Source: Ailanthus altissimus (taxonomy: Eukaryota; Streptophyta; Magnoliopsida; Sapindales; Simaroubaceae). From it: 64,000 nt of DNA. Below the pieces are notes generated by a model that made no database searches, was not told where the DNA came from, and worked only from the letters and a program-made list of their open reading frames with translations. The stretch covers positions 19,270,014 to 19,334,013 of the forward strand of contig OX327699.1 in the NCBI GenBank assembly GCA_946807835.1. The letters run 5' to 3'. This document shows positions 10,491 to 23,408 of the stretch, in pieces; position 1 is the stretch's first letter; each line of letters starts with the position of its first letter. A program made the translations under genes and the position numbers.

Positions 10491-13204
10491 TGTTGGAGTC
10501 GGTGCTTACGTGACATTCTAATATTGTATAAATATTAATTGTTAATATTTATATAATATACATTTCAATTATAATTGTTAATATTATCATAAATGATATT
10601 ATGCTTGTTACGCTATAGACATTGTATGATTTGAATGAGTTCAAATATGGCTTAAAAGAGTTTAGACCATGGCTAAAAGTTAGCAATGCTAAGAGTTATA
10701 AATATTAAGAATCAGCATTGCTAAGAGTTAGCAGATTATAATAATCAGCGAAATCTAAGAAGTTAGAGCCTTATCTATAATGGGACAAAGACCTGAGCGT
10801 ATACTAGTAATGACATAGTTGTAAAGAGTTGTAATAACTGCTAGAAAATGTCATTAGGTAAGTATGTTCTCAAATACTATGTTCCTAATCTATTTTCATT
10901 GGTGCAGGTTTATCGGTGAACCTCTTTTATATAGATCAGTGTATGCTATATCTGTATGATACAAATGGTTGTTTTTAGCTAACTATGAGCTTACCGAAAG
11001 CTCATATAAGCATACAGGTGTTCAGTAAGGACTGAGTACTGAACAAACTCCTGAAGACCCTAATAGACAATCTATGAAGCCATTAATGGTAAGTCCTTTC
11101 GAGTTCAGTAGTATTCGTAATCCTTTAACCTGAGCACCATGGTGGGCTTGTTAGTGATCCACCATGCTTTGGTTCCACATATGTTAGAGATCTTTCATAG
11201 TCTAACCGCTACGTGTCGTTGGGTATGGTCCAATGATCATGGAGTCCGGTATGCGTAGATATGGGATCTGTCAACTCACATAGGTGAGTTATATATCTTG
11301 ATGCTCCAAAATTATGTTTCAAAAAGTCTTGTGGCCACAAGCATAAACTCAAAAAAGAGTTTTCTGTAGGGTTAAACAATATCGTAAAGGTGTTTACGTA
11401 TATTGTTTATTGAAATCCGAATCTGGAGATAAATTTACGAATAAGCATGTAGAGATTTAACGATGATGATCTATGTCTAATTTCATTCAAGATTTAGGTG
11501 ATGGAATGATTATACGAATATATTATAGCCTTAGCTTGTATGGTCTAACACATTGATTTGTAATATTCGTGACGTGTGCGTAGAGCATCGATCACGAACT
11601 CATGGAAGATTTTTATTTGAAAAATCAGGCGTAGATCTAAGGAGTCCCACAATATAAAGTGTACTCGTTGTGCACTAGGGCAGCATACCGAGTTAAATAG
11701 TTTAATCCAGTAAATTCTAGCAAACCGTGATATTTGTTTCAATTTTTCTCATAATGTACATGTATCAAGATTTAAGAGTTAAGTACATTAATTGATTAAC
11801 AAGAGTTGTTGACCAATGAGATGATGACACGTCGTACAAATTTAGACCCTTGGATGTTTGACTTAAAAATGACAAAAATAACATTACTTATAAGATAAGC
11901 AAAGTCATTAATTAATTGTAAAATTATTTTGCTAATTAATTAATAAATTTTATAGTCAAACTATTATTTTTTAATTAAAGAGAACAAATAAATAAAAGAA
12001 AAACATATTGGTATAAAAAGCATGGCATTGTGGGATATGGCTTCTTACCAAATGGAGAGAATTTATTGTAAAATGAAATGAAGCAAAATTGCTTCAATTT
12101 TAAAGCTTGGTCGACCACATCAACTTTATAAAGCAAAAGTGTTTTTGCTTGGTCAACAAATTCTCGAATAATAAATATGCACATGTGTTTTTTTTTCAAT
12201 ATTTTAATTTGATTAAATAATTAAAAAAAATTAGAGGCATGGCATTTGAAACAAAGTGGGGGCAATATGTTTGACTATTGTATTTAATAAACAAAATGAA
12301 ATAAAGGTTGTTTCAATTTTGTTTAAAAAAATGCTCATCCCCATTTGTTAACAATACAAAATTATTTTGTGTTGAAAAGTCTGCAAATGCTTTAATATTA
12401 AATTCAAGCACATGCCTTTTATTTTATTATAGTAATTGGAAAAATATAACAATAGCTTGGAAATGCTTCACCATACTTGGTGGGGGAAAATGTTGGCTAC
12501 ATAATTGGAGTGGGTTTTTAACTTATAAAAATGAAGAATTTTGTCTTCATTTTGTGGCTTTTGGGTCAGCAATGAGAGAGGAAAAAAGAACAATTTTCAA
12601 GTGTTGAAAAAAAAAGATCTCTTATTCATCATCTTTATCTTCTAATAAGCTAAGCCATGAGAAGAGAATGAGAATGAGAGAGAGAGAGCTTTTCCAAGAG
12701 TTGTAAATAGTTCTTCATCTACTCTATTCTCTTCTATAGTGGTCGGCCAATCAAAGATTCAAAGAGTTGAATAAAACAAAAACAAATCTTTGCTTTGAAA
12801 TAAATGAGATTGGTTAAAGTATTTAACCATTATTTCCAAGCTTAAAGAGTTTAAGCATTGGTTAAGAGTTAACCAATGTGATTAAGAGTTAATTATCTTG
12901 GTGTTTAAAAGTTAAATATCATTATTGAAAATTGAAGCTGCTATTCTAGCGATCTAAGTTCACCCCAATTGGATCCTAAAATTGCTCATGAGAGCACTTC
13001 GTGGTGGACTCTGATTTGATAATTTTCAAAGGCTTGACAGGTGAATCTTAATCCTTTAATTTCATTAGTGTAATAAAACTTAAATTGAATGTGTTTGTTG
13101 CATAAAAAAAAAGAGATTTTTGTTTTCGCTGCGCTTAATTTATGTATGAGATGCGTAAATTTTAATGTAATGAACACGCACCCTAGAAAATTAGTACACT
13201 TTTA
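10491..13204 (+). mobile_element. Solo long LTR, copy B, TSD TAAGT
   Basis: A 2714-bp insertion starting TGTTGGAGTCGG and ending ACACTTTTA, flanked by TAAGT at 10486-10490 and 13205-13209. It splits the copia reverse transcriptase between VVK and FALIHLILTIVAHIDL, which are adjacent in intact copia RT, so the boundaries are firm. The terminal TA instead of CA is probably a point change. It holds the family block near 11655-11690 (TGTACTCGTTGTGCAC). Short ORFs inside (for example 12308-12607) have no recognisable domains. Confidence 0.88.
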
Positions 13205-14372
13205 TAAGTTTGCTTTAATTCATTTAATTCTAACCATCGTTGCACATATAGACCTAAAAGGTTATGTAACCCAAGGCCAAGAGCACAAATTTTGTAAGCT
13301 AAAAAAGGTCTATATATAAGCTGAAGCAATTCTCTAGATAATGGTATCTTAGGTTCATGAAATTGTTATACCTTACAGTTTCATAGTGACCGAAGAAAAC
13401 CATTGTGTGTTTGTTAAAAGGTCAAAAGATAATTTTATTTTATTATTTTTATATGTGAACGATATTTTATTGGCTGAAAAAATTTTGTTACCACTATCAA
13501 AGAGTGGTTATACTATAATATTTTAGATAAAAGATATGGGTGAAATAGCCTACATCTTAGGAGTTAAGATTCCCAAGGATCGTTCAAGAAGACTTTCTAA
13601 CTTTGTCACAATAGCATTACATAAGAAAGATTATTAAAAAGTTCAAAAATGGCATATTGTAAGCTTATTGACATTTCTATTGTAAAATGACAAACTCTTA
13701 GCTTTGATATGTGCCATAAGACCACTAAAAAATGAGATTTAATGGCACGAATTTCGTACTCTAGTACTGTTAGAAGCTTGTGTAAACTATGTTGCGTACA
13801 CGATCATATATTTATTATTCTATGAGATTGATAAGTACATATCAATTGAATCCTTGACACAAATATTGGACTGTTGTCAAGAGAATTTTGGCATACTTAA
13901 AAGGTACTGCTTATGACTCTTTATGCTATTAAGAAGGTGATTTTTGTCGCAAATTGGGGAGGTGATCTTGATAAGCGAAAATTGACCTTAGGATATGTAT
14001 TCTTACTTAATCATGGCTACATATCTTGAAGTAGCAAAATGTAGACATGTACAGCTCTATCGATAATAGAAGTTGAGTATGTGGCATATTCAATTGCTGG
14101 CATGTTCAACTGTTGTATAAGAAGTTGTTTTGGCTTAAATGTTTCTTAAAGAATCTCAAGATCTTCACAAGTGCTTCTAAGCTATTAACTTTATACTATG
14201 ATAGCCAAACATCTATTTCCTTTAATGCCAAATAACACAGTAAAACATATAAAGACCAAGTAAAATTTTGTGAGATATATTGCGGTACAAAAATAGGTGT
14301 CAATATAATATATATCTACAAACCCATTTACTAAAGCCATGACAAGAGATATTTTAGGTCTACATAAATTGT
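13205..14372 (+). pseudogene. Copia-1: reverse transcriptase and RNase H remnant
   Basis: Starts with FALIHLILTIVAHIDL, then GQEHKFCKLKKVYI, KQFSR and the RT active-site equivalent LYVNDILLA (13448-13478, canonical YVDD now YVND), followed by YILGVKIPKDRSR. RNase H pieces include YDSQTSI (14196-14216) and PFTKAMTRDILGLHKL (14326-14372). Many stops make it non-functional. Confidence 0.82.
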
Positions 14373-15410
14373 AAAATTATACTTATAAGATATTCTATTT
14401 ATGTTGGACATTGTTTTATGTCTATACATAATTGGCATAATTACACACATATCTTTTTAAAAAATATATCAGTAAGTTTCGACCAGCTTTCTTACATAAG
14501 CGGTCGCCTCAGTTGCTAGAGAAGCAAGTTGAGACGAGACATTAAATGAAAAGAATAAAAATGATTTATTCTTATGAAGCTAATATTCATTAAATGTCAT
14601 CTTGATTGGGTCAAGATAAGGTTCATTTTATTAAGTATTAAGTCGACCATGACATACCCCACTGTCATGTAAATTTGATTAAGCCAGATGTGAGTTTTGT
14701 GATTTAGCGCTTCATAAAAAATGAGTTTATCAAGAACTCAGGTTAGGCGCTAGAGTGGCGAATGAACTAGATCTGTACAGTGAACTTATAAGACATGCTC
14801 TGTAGAAGAAAATTCATTATAGCATGTGAATCATACCACATGTGCTTTTTAGTGACTAACTAGAGGAAAATGAGTGAATAGATTCCTACTTTCTCATTGT
14901 GTAAGTTCATTTAAGGTAAAGTTTAGCCTCAACTAGTATCTTTGTTACCATTAACTATATTTTGAAGTGAGGATTGATGTTAGCTTCAGTCTATGAAACA
15001 TGACTAGGAAAGTAATTAATCTTGAACTAAAAAATATGAGTTGGATGGAAAGATTATTTTCTTGTATTTAACTTATATATTCACTAGTCAACCAGTTGTA
15101 TAATCCCTAGGATGATGAATACAATTATGAATACATATAGTGCATGAGTTGGAGCATAGCTATTCTCAAAGGATTGAGTATGCTTATACTGATGTAATGA
15201 AACTATATGGGATACAAGATGGACAAAATAACTAATAAATATATTGTATATGGTTACAATTGAGATTTCTTATTAGTTTCTGCTTTTATAATATTCGTTA
15301 ATGGGTCACACGTTGCATTTGCCTATATGAGTACTGTGTTAAAGATCGATGACTTAAAAACTCTTATTGCTCTATTTCACTCTGTCATCCTATCATATGC
15401 GAGTGGGAGA
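14373..15410 (+). other. Copia-1 3' untranslated region and polypurine tract
   Basis: About 1 kb between the end of RNase H and the 3' LTR with no coding signal. It ends with the purine run GAGTGGGAGA (15401-15410) directly before TGTTGG, the usual arrangement of a polypurine tract and LTR start. Confidence 0.6.
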
Positions 15411-15817
15411 TGTTGGTTAGGTATGATGCCTATGATGGCTGACATATTAAGTGTGCATAAGGTTAGGTATGTTATCCATGATAACGAACCTAACGCACTT
15501 ATGAAACAATGACCTAACTTTATCTTAATAATAATAATATGAGTATAATGGAGAGTCCATGATATGTTAAAATAATGGGGCATAGATGTATATAAATAGG
15601 CTACTCATTTTGATTAAGAAAAGCAATGAGAAATATGTGAAATAGAGTTAAGACACAAGAGTGTCTATGTGTTTGAGAGTTGAGAATTCTTAGCCAAAGA
15701 ACACAGAGGTTCTTGCAATGTGAAATGGGAAACTTTCCTTGTGATTGTTCTCCGACCAAGAGAAAGGAGTGACATAAATCTGTTTAGTCCTAATTTCGAA
15801 AGCTTCCGCAATCAACA
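15411..15817 (+). repeat. Copia-1 3' LTR
   Basis: Starts TGTTGGTTAG immediately after the polypurine tract. A matching end ATCAACA occurs at 15811-15817, giving perfect 5-bp inverted termini (TGTTG/CAACA). A splice-donor-like AGGTATG follows, so the true LTR end could lie further on, for example at TTAACA near 15904. The 5' LTR is outside the window. Confidence 0.55.
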
Positions 15818-16188
15818 TCCAGGTATGTTGTTATATTTGTTATTTCCTTCGGGTAGGATGCTTTAGGTGACCATGTTCTACCTTCACAAAATGATCTATT
15901 AACAAAATATAAGCTCTGCATTGCATTCTACCCATTGCTGTGTTGATGAAAATGACTGTATTGCTGTAATTTTTCTCATATTTGCAATACATTAACATTA
16001 GCAATAATTACAAATCCAGACTTAATCAAACCAAGCTAAGGAAATTGTGGAAAGAAATAACTAGAAACTGTAAGTAAAAGAAGAAAGGTACAACAATGAC
16101 TACTATGCGTGAACTGTTCTATTGTAATTTGACAATTTGGTGGGTAAGATGACTAAGACACGGCCAACTCAACCACAAACAAGAGTAT

Positions 16189-17803
16189 TCAGAGTTGAGA
16201 AAGCAGGTTCACCATAACTGGGCGTGGCCTACACTTTGCTAACAAGGGCTGAGCTTTGGGCATGGTAAGCCCAGTGCCTTCACCCATGTCCACCAACTCC
16301 TCGCCAATTCTCTCCCAGTCAAAGCACTGAATCAATGATCCTAAGGCCAAGCCAACCATCCTCATTGCCAAGCCTTCTCCAGGACAACCCCTCCTCCCAG
16401 CCCCAAAAGGCAACATGTACTTATCACTTTCCCCATCCAGCTCCTGGAACCTCTCTGGCTTGAACTTTGAAGGCTCTTCCCATAATTTAGGATAATTTTG
16501 TATGGCCCATATATTCACCAATAACATTGTACCTCGTGGGACATTGAAACCTCCTATTGTGCAATCCTCTGATGATTCATGAGGAGCTAGTACTGGATCA
16601 GCAGGGTACATCCGGAGTGTCTCTTTGATGATGCCACGGAGATATGGAAGTTTGGCAAGATCTGATTCCTCAATTAGCCTGATTTGCCCAATGTTCTTGT
16701 CAATTTCCGCCCGAGCTTGTCCAAGGGTCTCTGGATTGTTTAGCAAATTTGATAATGCCCATTCCATAGTTCCAGCTGAAGTGTCAGTCCCTGCTGATAA
16801 CATCACCTGGAAACATAAGCAAGCAATGCTTTGTAAGGCGCATTGAGAAATTAACTAAAATGTTTAAATTAGGAAATGTGCAGTCAATTCTTACTTGCAT
16901 CATGCCTTTGATAATATGATCTGTATAGTATTCAGGCTCATTCTCTTGCAGTGATAATAGCACATTGATCATAGTTCCACTCCTCTCGTTAGAAGCAGAA
17001 TCATTCCTCATTCTTCTGTGCTCTTCAATCAAATCCTGCATGAACTTATCTCGCTTCCCCTGGAGTATCATTAACCTCTTTTCAACTTTGTTCATTCTAG
17101 CCCATTTCAGAAATGGCACAAAATCTCCAATATTGGTAGTCCCACTTAACTGAAATGTCTCAGTCACAATTTCTTTAAATTTTCTCGCTTCCTCCAATCC
17201 CTCCATGTTCTCTCCACAATATTGCTTCCCAGAAATCATCCTCATCATGACATTTAATGTAAGCTCAAAAAACATAGACTTCATGTCCACAATCCGAAAC
17301 TCTCCATACTTTGACCCTTGAAAAAGCCTTTGACACAACAGCCTGACCTCATCTACACGGATACTGTAGAACATCTGTAGGCGATGAGATGACAAGATTT
17401 CAAGAGAGGCTATACGCCTTAAGTTGCGCCAATGATCACCATATGAAGCCCAAACAAGGGTGGTGTAATTATAACCAAGGTATTTTCCTGCAAGCAGGCG
17501 AGGGCGATTGGCAAATATGATATCATTCTTGGTGAAGCATTCCTCTGCTGCAGAAGGAGAAGATACAAGGATTACTGGGCGAGAGCCGAACCTGATGAAT
17601 AGAATGGGGCCATATCTGTTGGATAGTTTTGCCAGGGCTCGATGGAGGGGTTTCTTTAGAAGGTAGAGATGGCCTATTATGGGTAGGCATAGAGCAGGAC
17701 TCGGAGGGAGGTTTCTGTTAACTTGGACGAAATATTTTGTGAGGAAGTATAAGAGGAAGAGAAGAAAGCAGTAATAGATTGAAGAATCCATGGAGAATTT
17801 CAT
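16189..17803 (-). CDS. Cytochrome P450, CYP81-like
   Basis: Predicted haem-thiolate monooxygenase anchored in the ER membrane. Two exons: 17803-16895 (303 codons) and 16806-16189 (205 codons plus stop), joined by an 88-bp GT-AG phase-0 intron at the position typical of A-type plant P450s; 508 aa in all, a normal length. Visible parts: N-terminal hydrophobic anchor (residues 5-25), proline-rich hinge [20 protein letters not shown] (about 32-51), the [11 protein letters not shown] helix-C region, I-helix AGTDTS (308-313), KETLR with the ExxR pair (365/368), PERF (420-423) and haem loop [13 protein letters not shown] with Cys444. CYP81 enzymes hydroxylate or demethylate isoflavonoids, lignans, indole glucosinolates or herbicides; the substrate here cannot be read. 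Translation may start at Met1 or at Met5 (17791). No lesion is seen, so it is probably functional. Confidence 0.93.
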
Positions 17804-18726
17804 GAAGCGTACTGCGATCTAATTATATCAGCAATATTCATTAAAATATAAGGAGGAGATAATTACTAGAATGAGGCGAGAGAGCATATTTTAGCTTAGC
17901 CAGTTAATGGATTCGATTTGAACATTCTAATGTTTGTCCTCAGCTTGTGAATCCGTCTAAATGACACATAGATATGCTTACAAATCTAAGTAGGGGTTGG
18001 GCATAATTGGACAACGAACTTGACTTGCCGGACCTGGACAAATGGACGCTTCATGTAGAGACTATAAACATGGTGGTAGCTGGCCTTAGTGGTATCAACT
18101 GTATGATACTTGTTATGTTACCTATGTACTAAGCATTTGTAACCTTTGATATTTGACGATTTTGCTGCTATTGTTGGGTTATTGCTTTATGTTATTTGAT
18201 TGTGATCGGTATAAATTCCAATGATTTCAAAACTTTAAAATTTTCTAGAACAATGGTATATTAGCCGCTCTAAGCACACAGCATATCGCTTTGAAATGAA
18301 AGGGCTACTTGCTAAAGCCAGGTCATTTAACATTTAAGGGAAATCGCTTGCTTAAGTAAATACTCGAGTAAAAACAACAAAACAGGGCATTAGAGTAATG
18401 ATTTTCATTTTGGCGGTGTCTTACGGCCACACCAATACCATTTTCCAAAAATATTTTCCATTTCTGTAAAAGAAAAAACGCTTGCATTCGGTGTTTCGCT
18501 GAGTAATTTGTAAAACGGCCGATTCCTGTTATCCAACTTTTCCAAAGAAAAAAAATCTTATTTTCTGTAATTTTAAATTTCTTTCTTTTAACTCCCACCT
18601 TTTAAAAAACCACTAGCCACACATCAACCAATCTCTAGGAAGAACAACTAATATAAATCAACGATTTGAAATTGAATCCGAAACTCAACAATCAAAAGTG
18701 CATAGGGGCGGTGATTATGGTTATAG
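17804..18726. other. P450 upstream spacer
   Basis: No gene seen. On the minus strand a TATA-like CTTATATTTT lies about 45 bp upstream of the P450 ATG (near 17850), which would give a very short leader. The rest is plain AT-rich sequence up to the LINE target duplication. Confidence 0.4.
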
Positions 18727-19363
18727 AAATATCGATGGTGGGATGGAGTAAATTGATATAGGGAACGCAACATATACCTAGACACAGCTTCGTTACTTGG
18801 TTAGCTTTGAAGAACAGATTATCTACCAGAGAGAGACTTAAAAAATGAGGGGTTATCCCATCAGATGATTGCCCCTTTTGTGGTAATGACAAGGAAACAA
18901 TCACACACTTATTCTTCCAATGCAACTTTTGTAGTGAAATTTGGCACAAAGTACTAAGGGCGTGTCAACTCAATCAGTGCCCGAACAGATGGCAACGAGT
19001 AATCTCCTTCATGTGCAGGAAATCTAAAGGCAAATCCACTCTCAGTAAGATTAGAAGAGTATCGTTCTGCGCTACAATCTACTTTATTTGGAGAGAACGG
19101 AATTTGAAGGTCTTCCAACAGAAAACTCCTTTCACAAGCGAAGTCTACCAAAAAATTAAGGATGTTATTTGGATTAGATGTATAAGTGCTGTAAATGGCC
19201 AAGGGATTGACCACATTGCAGTTGGTTGGTAAATGTAGTTAACTGTCTGGGATTGTATTGTTTTACTTTCTCTCTTTTATTGAATCTTTACTCTGTAATA
19301 CAAGCGGGATTTAGCATTTATATAAAAACTTTTACTTACCAAAAAAAAAAAATATCGATGGTG
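18727..19363 (+). mobile_element. 5'-truncated LINE with 14-bp target duplication
   Basis: The 14-bp sequence AAATATCGATGGTG occurs at 18727-18740 and again at 19350-19363, right after a poly(A) run. Between them, 18741-19349 encodes the C-terminal zinc-binding domain found after plant LINE reverse transcriptases (zf-RVT). Readable pieces are FVTWLALKNRLSTRERL, CPFCGN..ETITHLFFQC and FIWRERNLKVFQ. There are a few frame breaks. The 5' truncation, poly(A) tail and long target duplication are the signature of target-primed reverse transcription. Confidence 0.9.
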
Positions 19364-19762
19364 ATGGACCGATGGTGACAGAAATTAGGACGGTGGACTT
19401 CTTCAATCTTCACATCTGAAATTCGACATTGTAACTACTGAAGTTTGTATAAATTGTGTTGTCTAGTCGAGAACTGAAAGATAACATTGATGGTGATGGG
19501 CAAGGAGACAGATGATGGTAGAAAGAAGAGAGAATAAAATTTAGTAGAGACAGGGCAAATAGATTTTTTATTTCCAACTAAGCAGATAAGGTTTATTCAA
19601 AAAGAGAAAAATAAATAAAGGAATGAGATAGAGTGCGTTACTCCACGTAAGAATTCTATAGTCTAGACGATATTAATAGTAACAAAAATGTATTAAATTT
19701 TGTAATTAGGAGTAATGAAACAGTGATAGTAGTGATACATCTTTCAGACATGTTGCGCTTTC
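19364..19762. other. Spacer between LINE and copia-2
   Basis: About 400 bp with no coding or repeat signal recognised, apart from the LINE target duplication at its left edge and CTTTC (19758-19762), the candidate target duplication of copia-2. Confidence 0.4.
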
Positions 19763-22700
19763 TGTTAGAAGTCAGTGCTCCAATCAAAGATGGTTCAATA
19801 ATGTGCTCAAATCAAAGATTTCAAGCTTACTTTCTGTGATTCCTGTCAGATTGGTAAACTTTATAGGTTGTATTTCTCTCGTATTGAAATTAAATCCATA
19901 GTTCTTTTGAATTTGTTGTATATAAATATTTGGGATCCTTCATCAATTCAAACCAAAAAATGCTTTAAATACTATTTGAGTAGAGTAGATGACTATATAA
20001 AATACACTTGGCTATTTTCTCTAAAGGCAAGTCTGAGACCCTAAATACTTTCAAACTCTTCAAAATACTAGAGATACAGTTTGATAAGAAGATAAAGATC
20101 ATTTAGTCTGACTTAGGAGGAGAATTCAGAATCTTTAAATAGTTTGTTGATCTAAAAGGCATACAACTTAGACACTCCTATCCACATACCCATCATTAAA
20201 ATGGAGTTGTTGAGAGAAAACATACATATGTTGTAGAAATGGGACTTATTTTAATGTCACAAGCTTTAATGCCTCTAAAGTTATGGTGGGAGGCATTTTA
20301 TACAACATCCTATCTCATTAATAAACTACCAACAACAATCCTCAACAATAGATCACCTTATGAGTTGATCTTTAATCATAAACCAGATTACAATGTTTTC
20401 CATTCTTGAGACCATATTATCCTAACAAACTAAACTTTCATTCAGAAAAGTGCATCTTTCTATGGTATGGTCCTTCATATAAAGGCTATAAATACTTACC
20501 CTCATCTGAAAAAGTATTTCTTGCTAGACATATCACATTTAATGAATCAAGTTTTTCGTATAAAGAAATCTTTGATTCAGAAAAACTGTCTTCCATCAGT
20601 TCTGAGTCTATTATCAACAACTCAACCTTAGTCAATAATGCCTTTCATTTCTTACACCACAGCAATCAATGAGCTCTCCAATATGCATTTACCCATCGGC
20701 AACAACAGACCATGTGTCTTCCTTACATAACACTCAAGTACAACTCTCTTCTCTATTATATACTTAAATATCACAACATACATCATCACAGTTTACTCAG
20801 CATACATCTACTGTCCCAATATCATCATCTCATCCATCACATACACAATATATATCACATCATCCCATGCATACTAGAGTTAAGTCCGATATATATAAGC
20901 CAAAGGCCTTTCTTAATCAAAAGTTTGAAGTAGAACATAAAATTTCTGAGCCTCAAATGGTTGTTGAAGCTTTGACTGATAAGAGCTAGAACCAAGCTAC
21001 GAAAGAGAAGTATTTAGCTCTAATAAACAATAGCACTTGAACTCTAGTTCCAACAAATGAAGCTACCAAGGTTGTCAATAATAAATGGGTATTTCAAATC
21101 AAACACAACTCAGATGGCTCTATTTTTAAGTACAAAGCCAAATTAGTTGCAAAATGGTTCTCTCAAACACCTAGCATTGATTATTTAGAAATTTATATTC
21201 TTGTGATTAAAGCTACTACTGTCAGAGTAATATTGGACTTGGCTATCATGCATCAATGGAAAATTAGACAAATAGATTTCAATACAGCATTTCTTAATGG
21301 GCATTTGATAGAAGATGTATACATAAAGCAACCTAAAGGGTTCATTGACCCTCAATTCCCATTACATATTTGTAAACTTCACAAAGCTTTTTATGATTTA
21401 AAACAAGCTTCTAGAGCTTAGTTTAATTAGCTTAAAAATGTCTAGTTACAATGGGGTTTTATCAATTTCAGATCTGATATATCTCTGTTCTTTAAGTGAG
21501 TAAATGGTAAGCTAATTTGTGTATTCGTTTATGTGGATGATATATTAGTCACAGGGCATGACAGTTCAATATTAGAAAATTTTATTAAAGATCTACATAG
21601 TACTTTTGCTTTAAAAGATTTGAGATACTTTAATTATTTCTTAGACATCAAAGTTACTCCAATAAAGAAAGGATTACACCTGTCACAAGGAATATACATT
21701 CAAGACATCTTGGTTAAAGCTAATATGAAAAATTGTAAAGGCTGTGATATTCCTTGTAGTCCTAGACAAAAGCTACTTGTTGCAGATGCTAAGTTTTTTG
21801 ATAACATAACACTTTATAGAAGTATTGTAGGGGCACTATAATAGGCCACTCTTATCAGACTAGAATTATCCTTTATTGTTCACAAGCTTAGTTAATTCTT
21901 ATTAGCCCCAACAATCAGTCATTGGCAAGTGTGTAAACGTGTATTGAGATATCTTCAAGCTACATCGCATTATGGTCTTGAATTTGTGCATACATGAGAT
22001 TAATTTTTGATAGGTTACAGTGATGCAGATTGGGGTAATGATTCTAATGACAAAATCTATATAAGGATTTTTTATTTATCTTGAAAATAACTTGATTTCT
22101 TGGTCTTTTAAAAAACAAAATGTGGTGTCCATATCGAGCAATAAGGCCAAGTATAAGGCTTTAGCTATAACCTATTCCGAAATAGTTTGGTTATCTTCTC
22201 TACTTCAAGAACTTCATATGGCTCCGACTGCTAAACCAATTCTTTGGTGCAATAATCAGAGTGCATTGGCACTTGCTAGTAGTTCTGTTTTTCACTCATG
22301 CACTAAACATATAGAATTGGATATTTACTTCATTCCAGATCTGATTGCTAAGAAACAAGTAGAAGTACGATTTGTTCCAAGCTCTGACCAAACAACAAAT
22401 GTTCTCACCAAGCTCTTATCATTTTTTAGATTTGCATATTTTCGATCCAAGCTTAAAGTGTCATTACACCCTTCAGCTTGCTGGGGGATGTTAGAAGTAA
22501 GTGCTCCAATCAAAGATGGTTCGATGATGTGCTCAAATCCTAAGGAAAAACAGTGTGAAGATCAGTTATAGCACTGCAAATAAAAAATCAGTTGGAACAG
22601 CTTTTCCTTGCCCTTTTCAAAAGTTTGTTACAAAGTTGTTATGAGCTCTCTATAATTCACGAATCACATGCCATCTGTAATATTTTATTCTTCTGTTAAA

Positions 22701-22799
22701 TACTTGTGTATATAAAGTTGTTAAACATATTTAGAAACATAATGAGAAATGCAAAAATTCTTCCAGCTAAATCTCTCTCGGTCTAGATTTTCTCTTCAA
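19763..22799 (+). mobile_element. Copia-2, internally deleted Ty1/copia element
   Basis: The left end TGTTAGAAG (19763) matches the start of the right LTR for about 51 bp and then jumps at 19813 directly into integrase, so the rest of the 5' LTR, gag and protease are deleted. The coding part is decayed. It shows the integrase zinc segment (CDSCQIGKLYRL), DDYIKYTWLF, RT motifs (NNKWVFQIK, QIDFNTAFLNGHL, LKQASRA, YVDDILVTG at 21528-21554) and RNase H (YSDADWG). CTTTC flanks both ends if the right LTR stops at 22799. Confidence 0.82.
22489..22799 (+). repeat. Copia-2 3' LTR
   Basis: Begins TGTTAGAAGTAAGTGCTCC directly after the purine run GCTGGGGGA (22480-22488) and repeats 19763-19813 with a few changes. 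The right end is not certain; 22799 is chosen because CTTTC (22800-22804) then pairs with CTTTC at 19758-19762. Confidence 0.7.
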
Positions 22800-22804
22800 C
22801 TTTC

Positions 22805-23408
22805 TCACAAACCAAACACTTACTAAATTCTCACATGCTTTCAACTTCTAAAAATACATAATTAGAGACACATTTTTTTTTTCCGTAAAAAATGTAAACC
22901 CCGTCTGAGATTTAGTAGTATCATTTCAGAATTGAATCTTTCGAATTATGGTCAATAAAGTACAAACCACCATGTTTCTGCAACAATTGAAAACAATTTA
23001 CCACACACAACATAATTCCTCTGGAAGTAATTAACTGAAACTCGTTTAGAAATGGTAAGGACATCGGACAAGTTACACTCTTCTAAATGGAAAAAGTAAC
23101 TATCTTAGGATTTCATCATTTTCCAGCTCCATGAAGCATGACCTTTTATCATTCTTCTAAAGAACATTCTGCTTTCTCTTGTCCTGGCGAGAAATTCAGC
23201 CCCCTTACTTTCATACTTGCAAGACCTTGTACCTTAATTCGAAGGGCAAAAATCCATGTGACAAATTGAGAAGAATTAGCCATGGCTCCAAGTGCCAAGA
23301 AATAATAATTATAATAATTAATAACAGCACTCATCCTATCCAGGGACTACATACATCAAATTTTCTTCTCAAACACAATCACACAAATCGCCTTGCTCAT
23401 TTTCGCAC
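22805..23408. other. Spacer downstream of the RING gene
   Basis: No gene or recognised repeat. It probably includes the 3' untranslated region of the minus-strand RING gene that ends at 23409. Confidence 0.35.

Noticed and set aside
12308..12607. 99-codon ORF inside solo LTR copy B
   Set aside because: Not conserved in the other copies of the LTR family; no recognisable domain.
5661..15410. Reading long LTRs A2 and B as the two LTRs of copia-1
   Set aside because: Copy B splits the RT with its own TAAGT duplication, and copia-1 has its own different LTR at 15411 after a polypurine tract.
16625..17153. Plus-strand ORFs over the P450
   Set aside because: Antisense shadows of the P450 exons.
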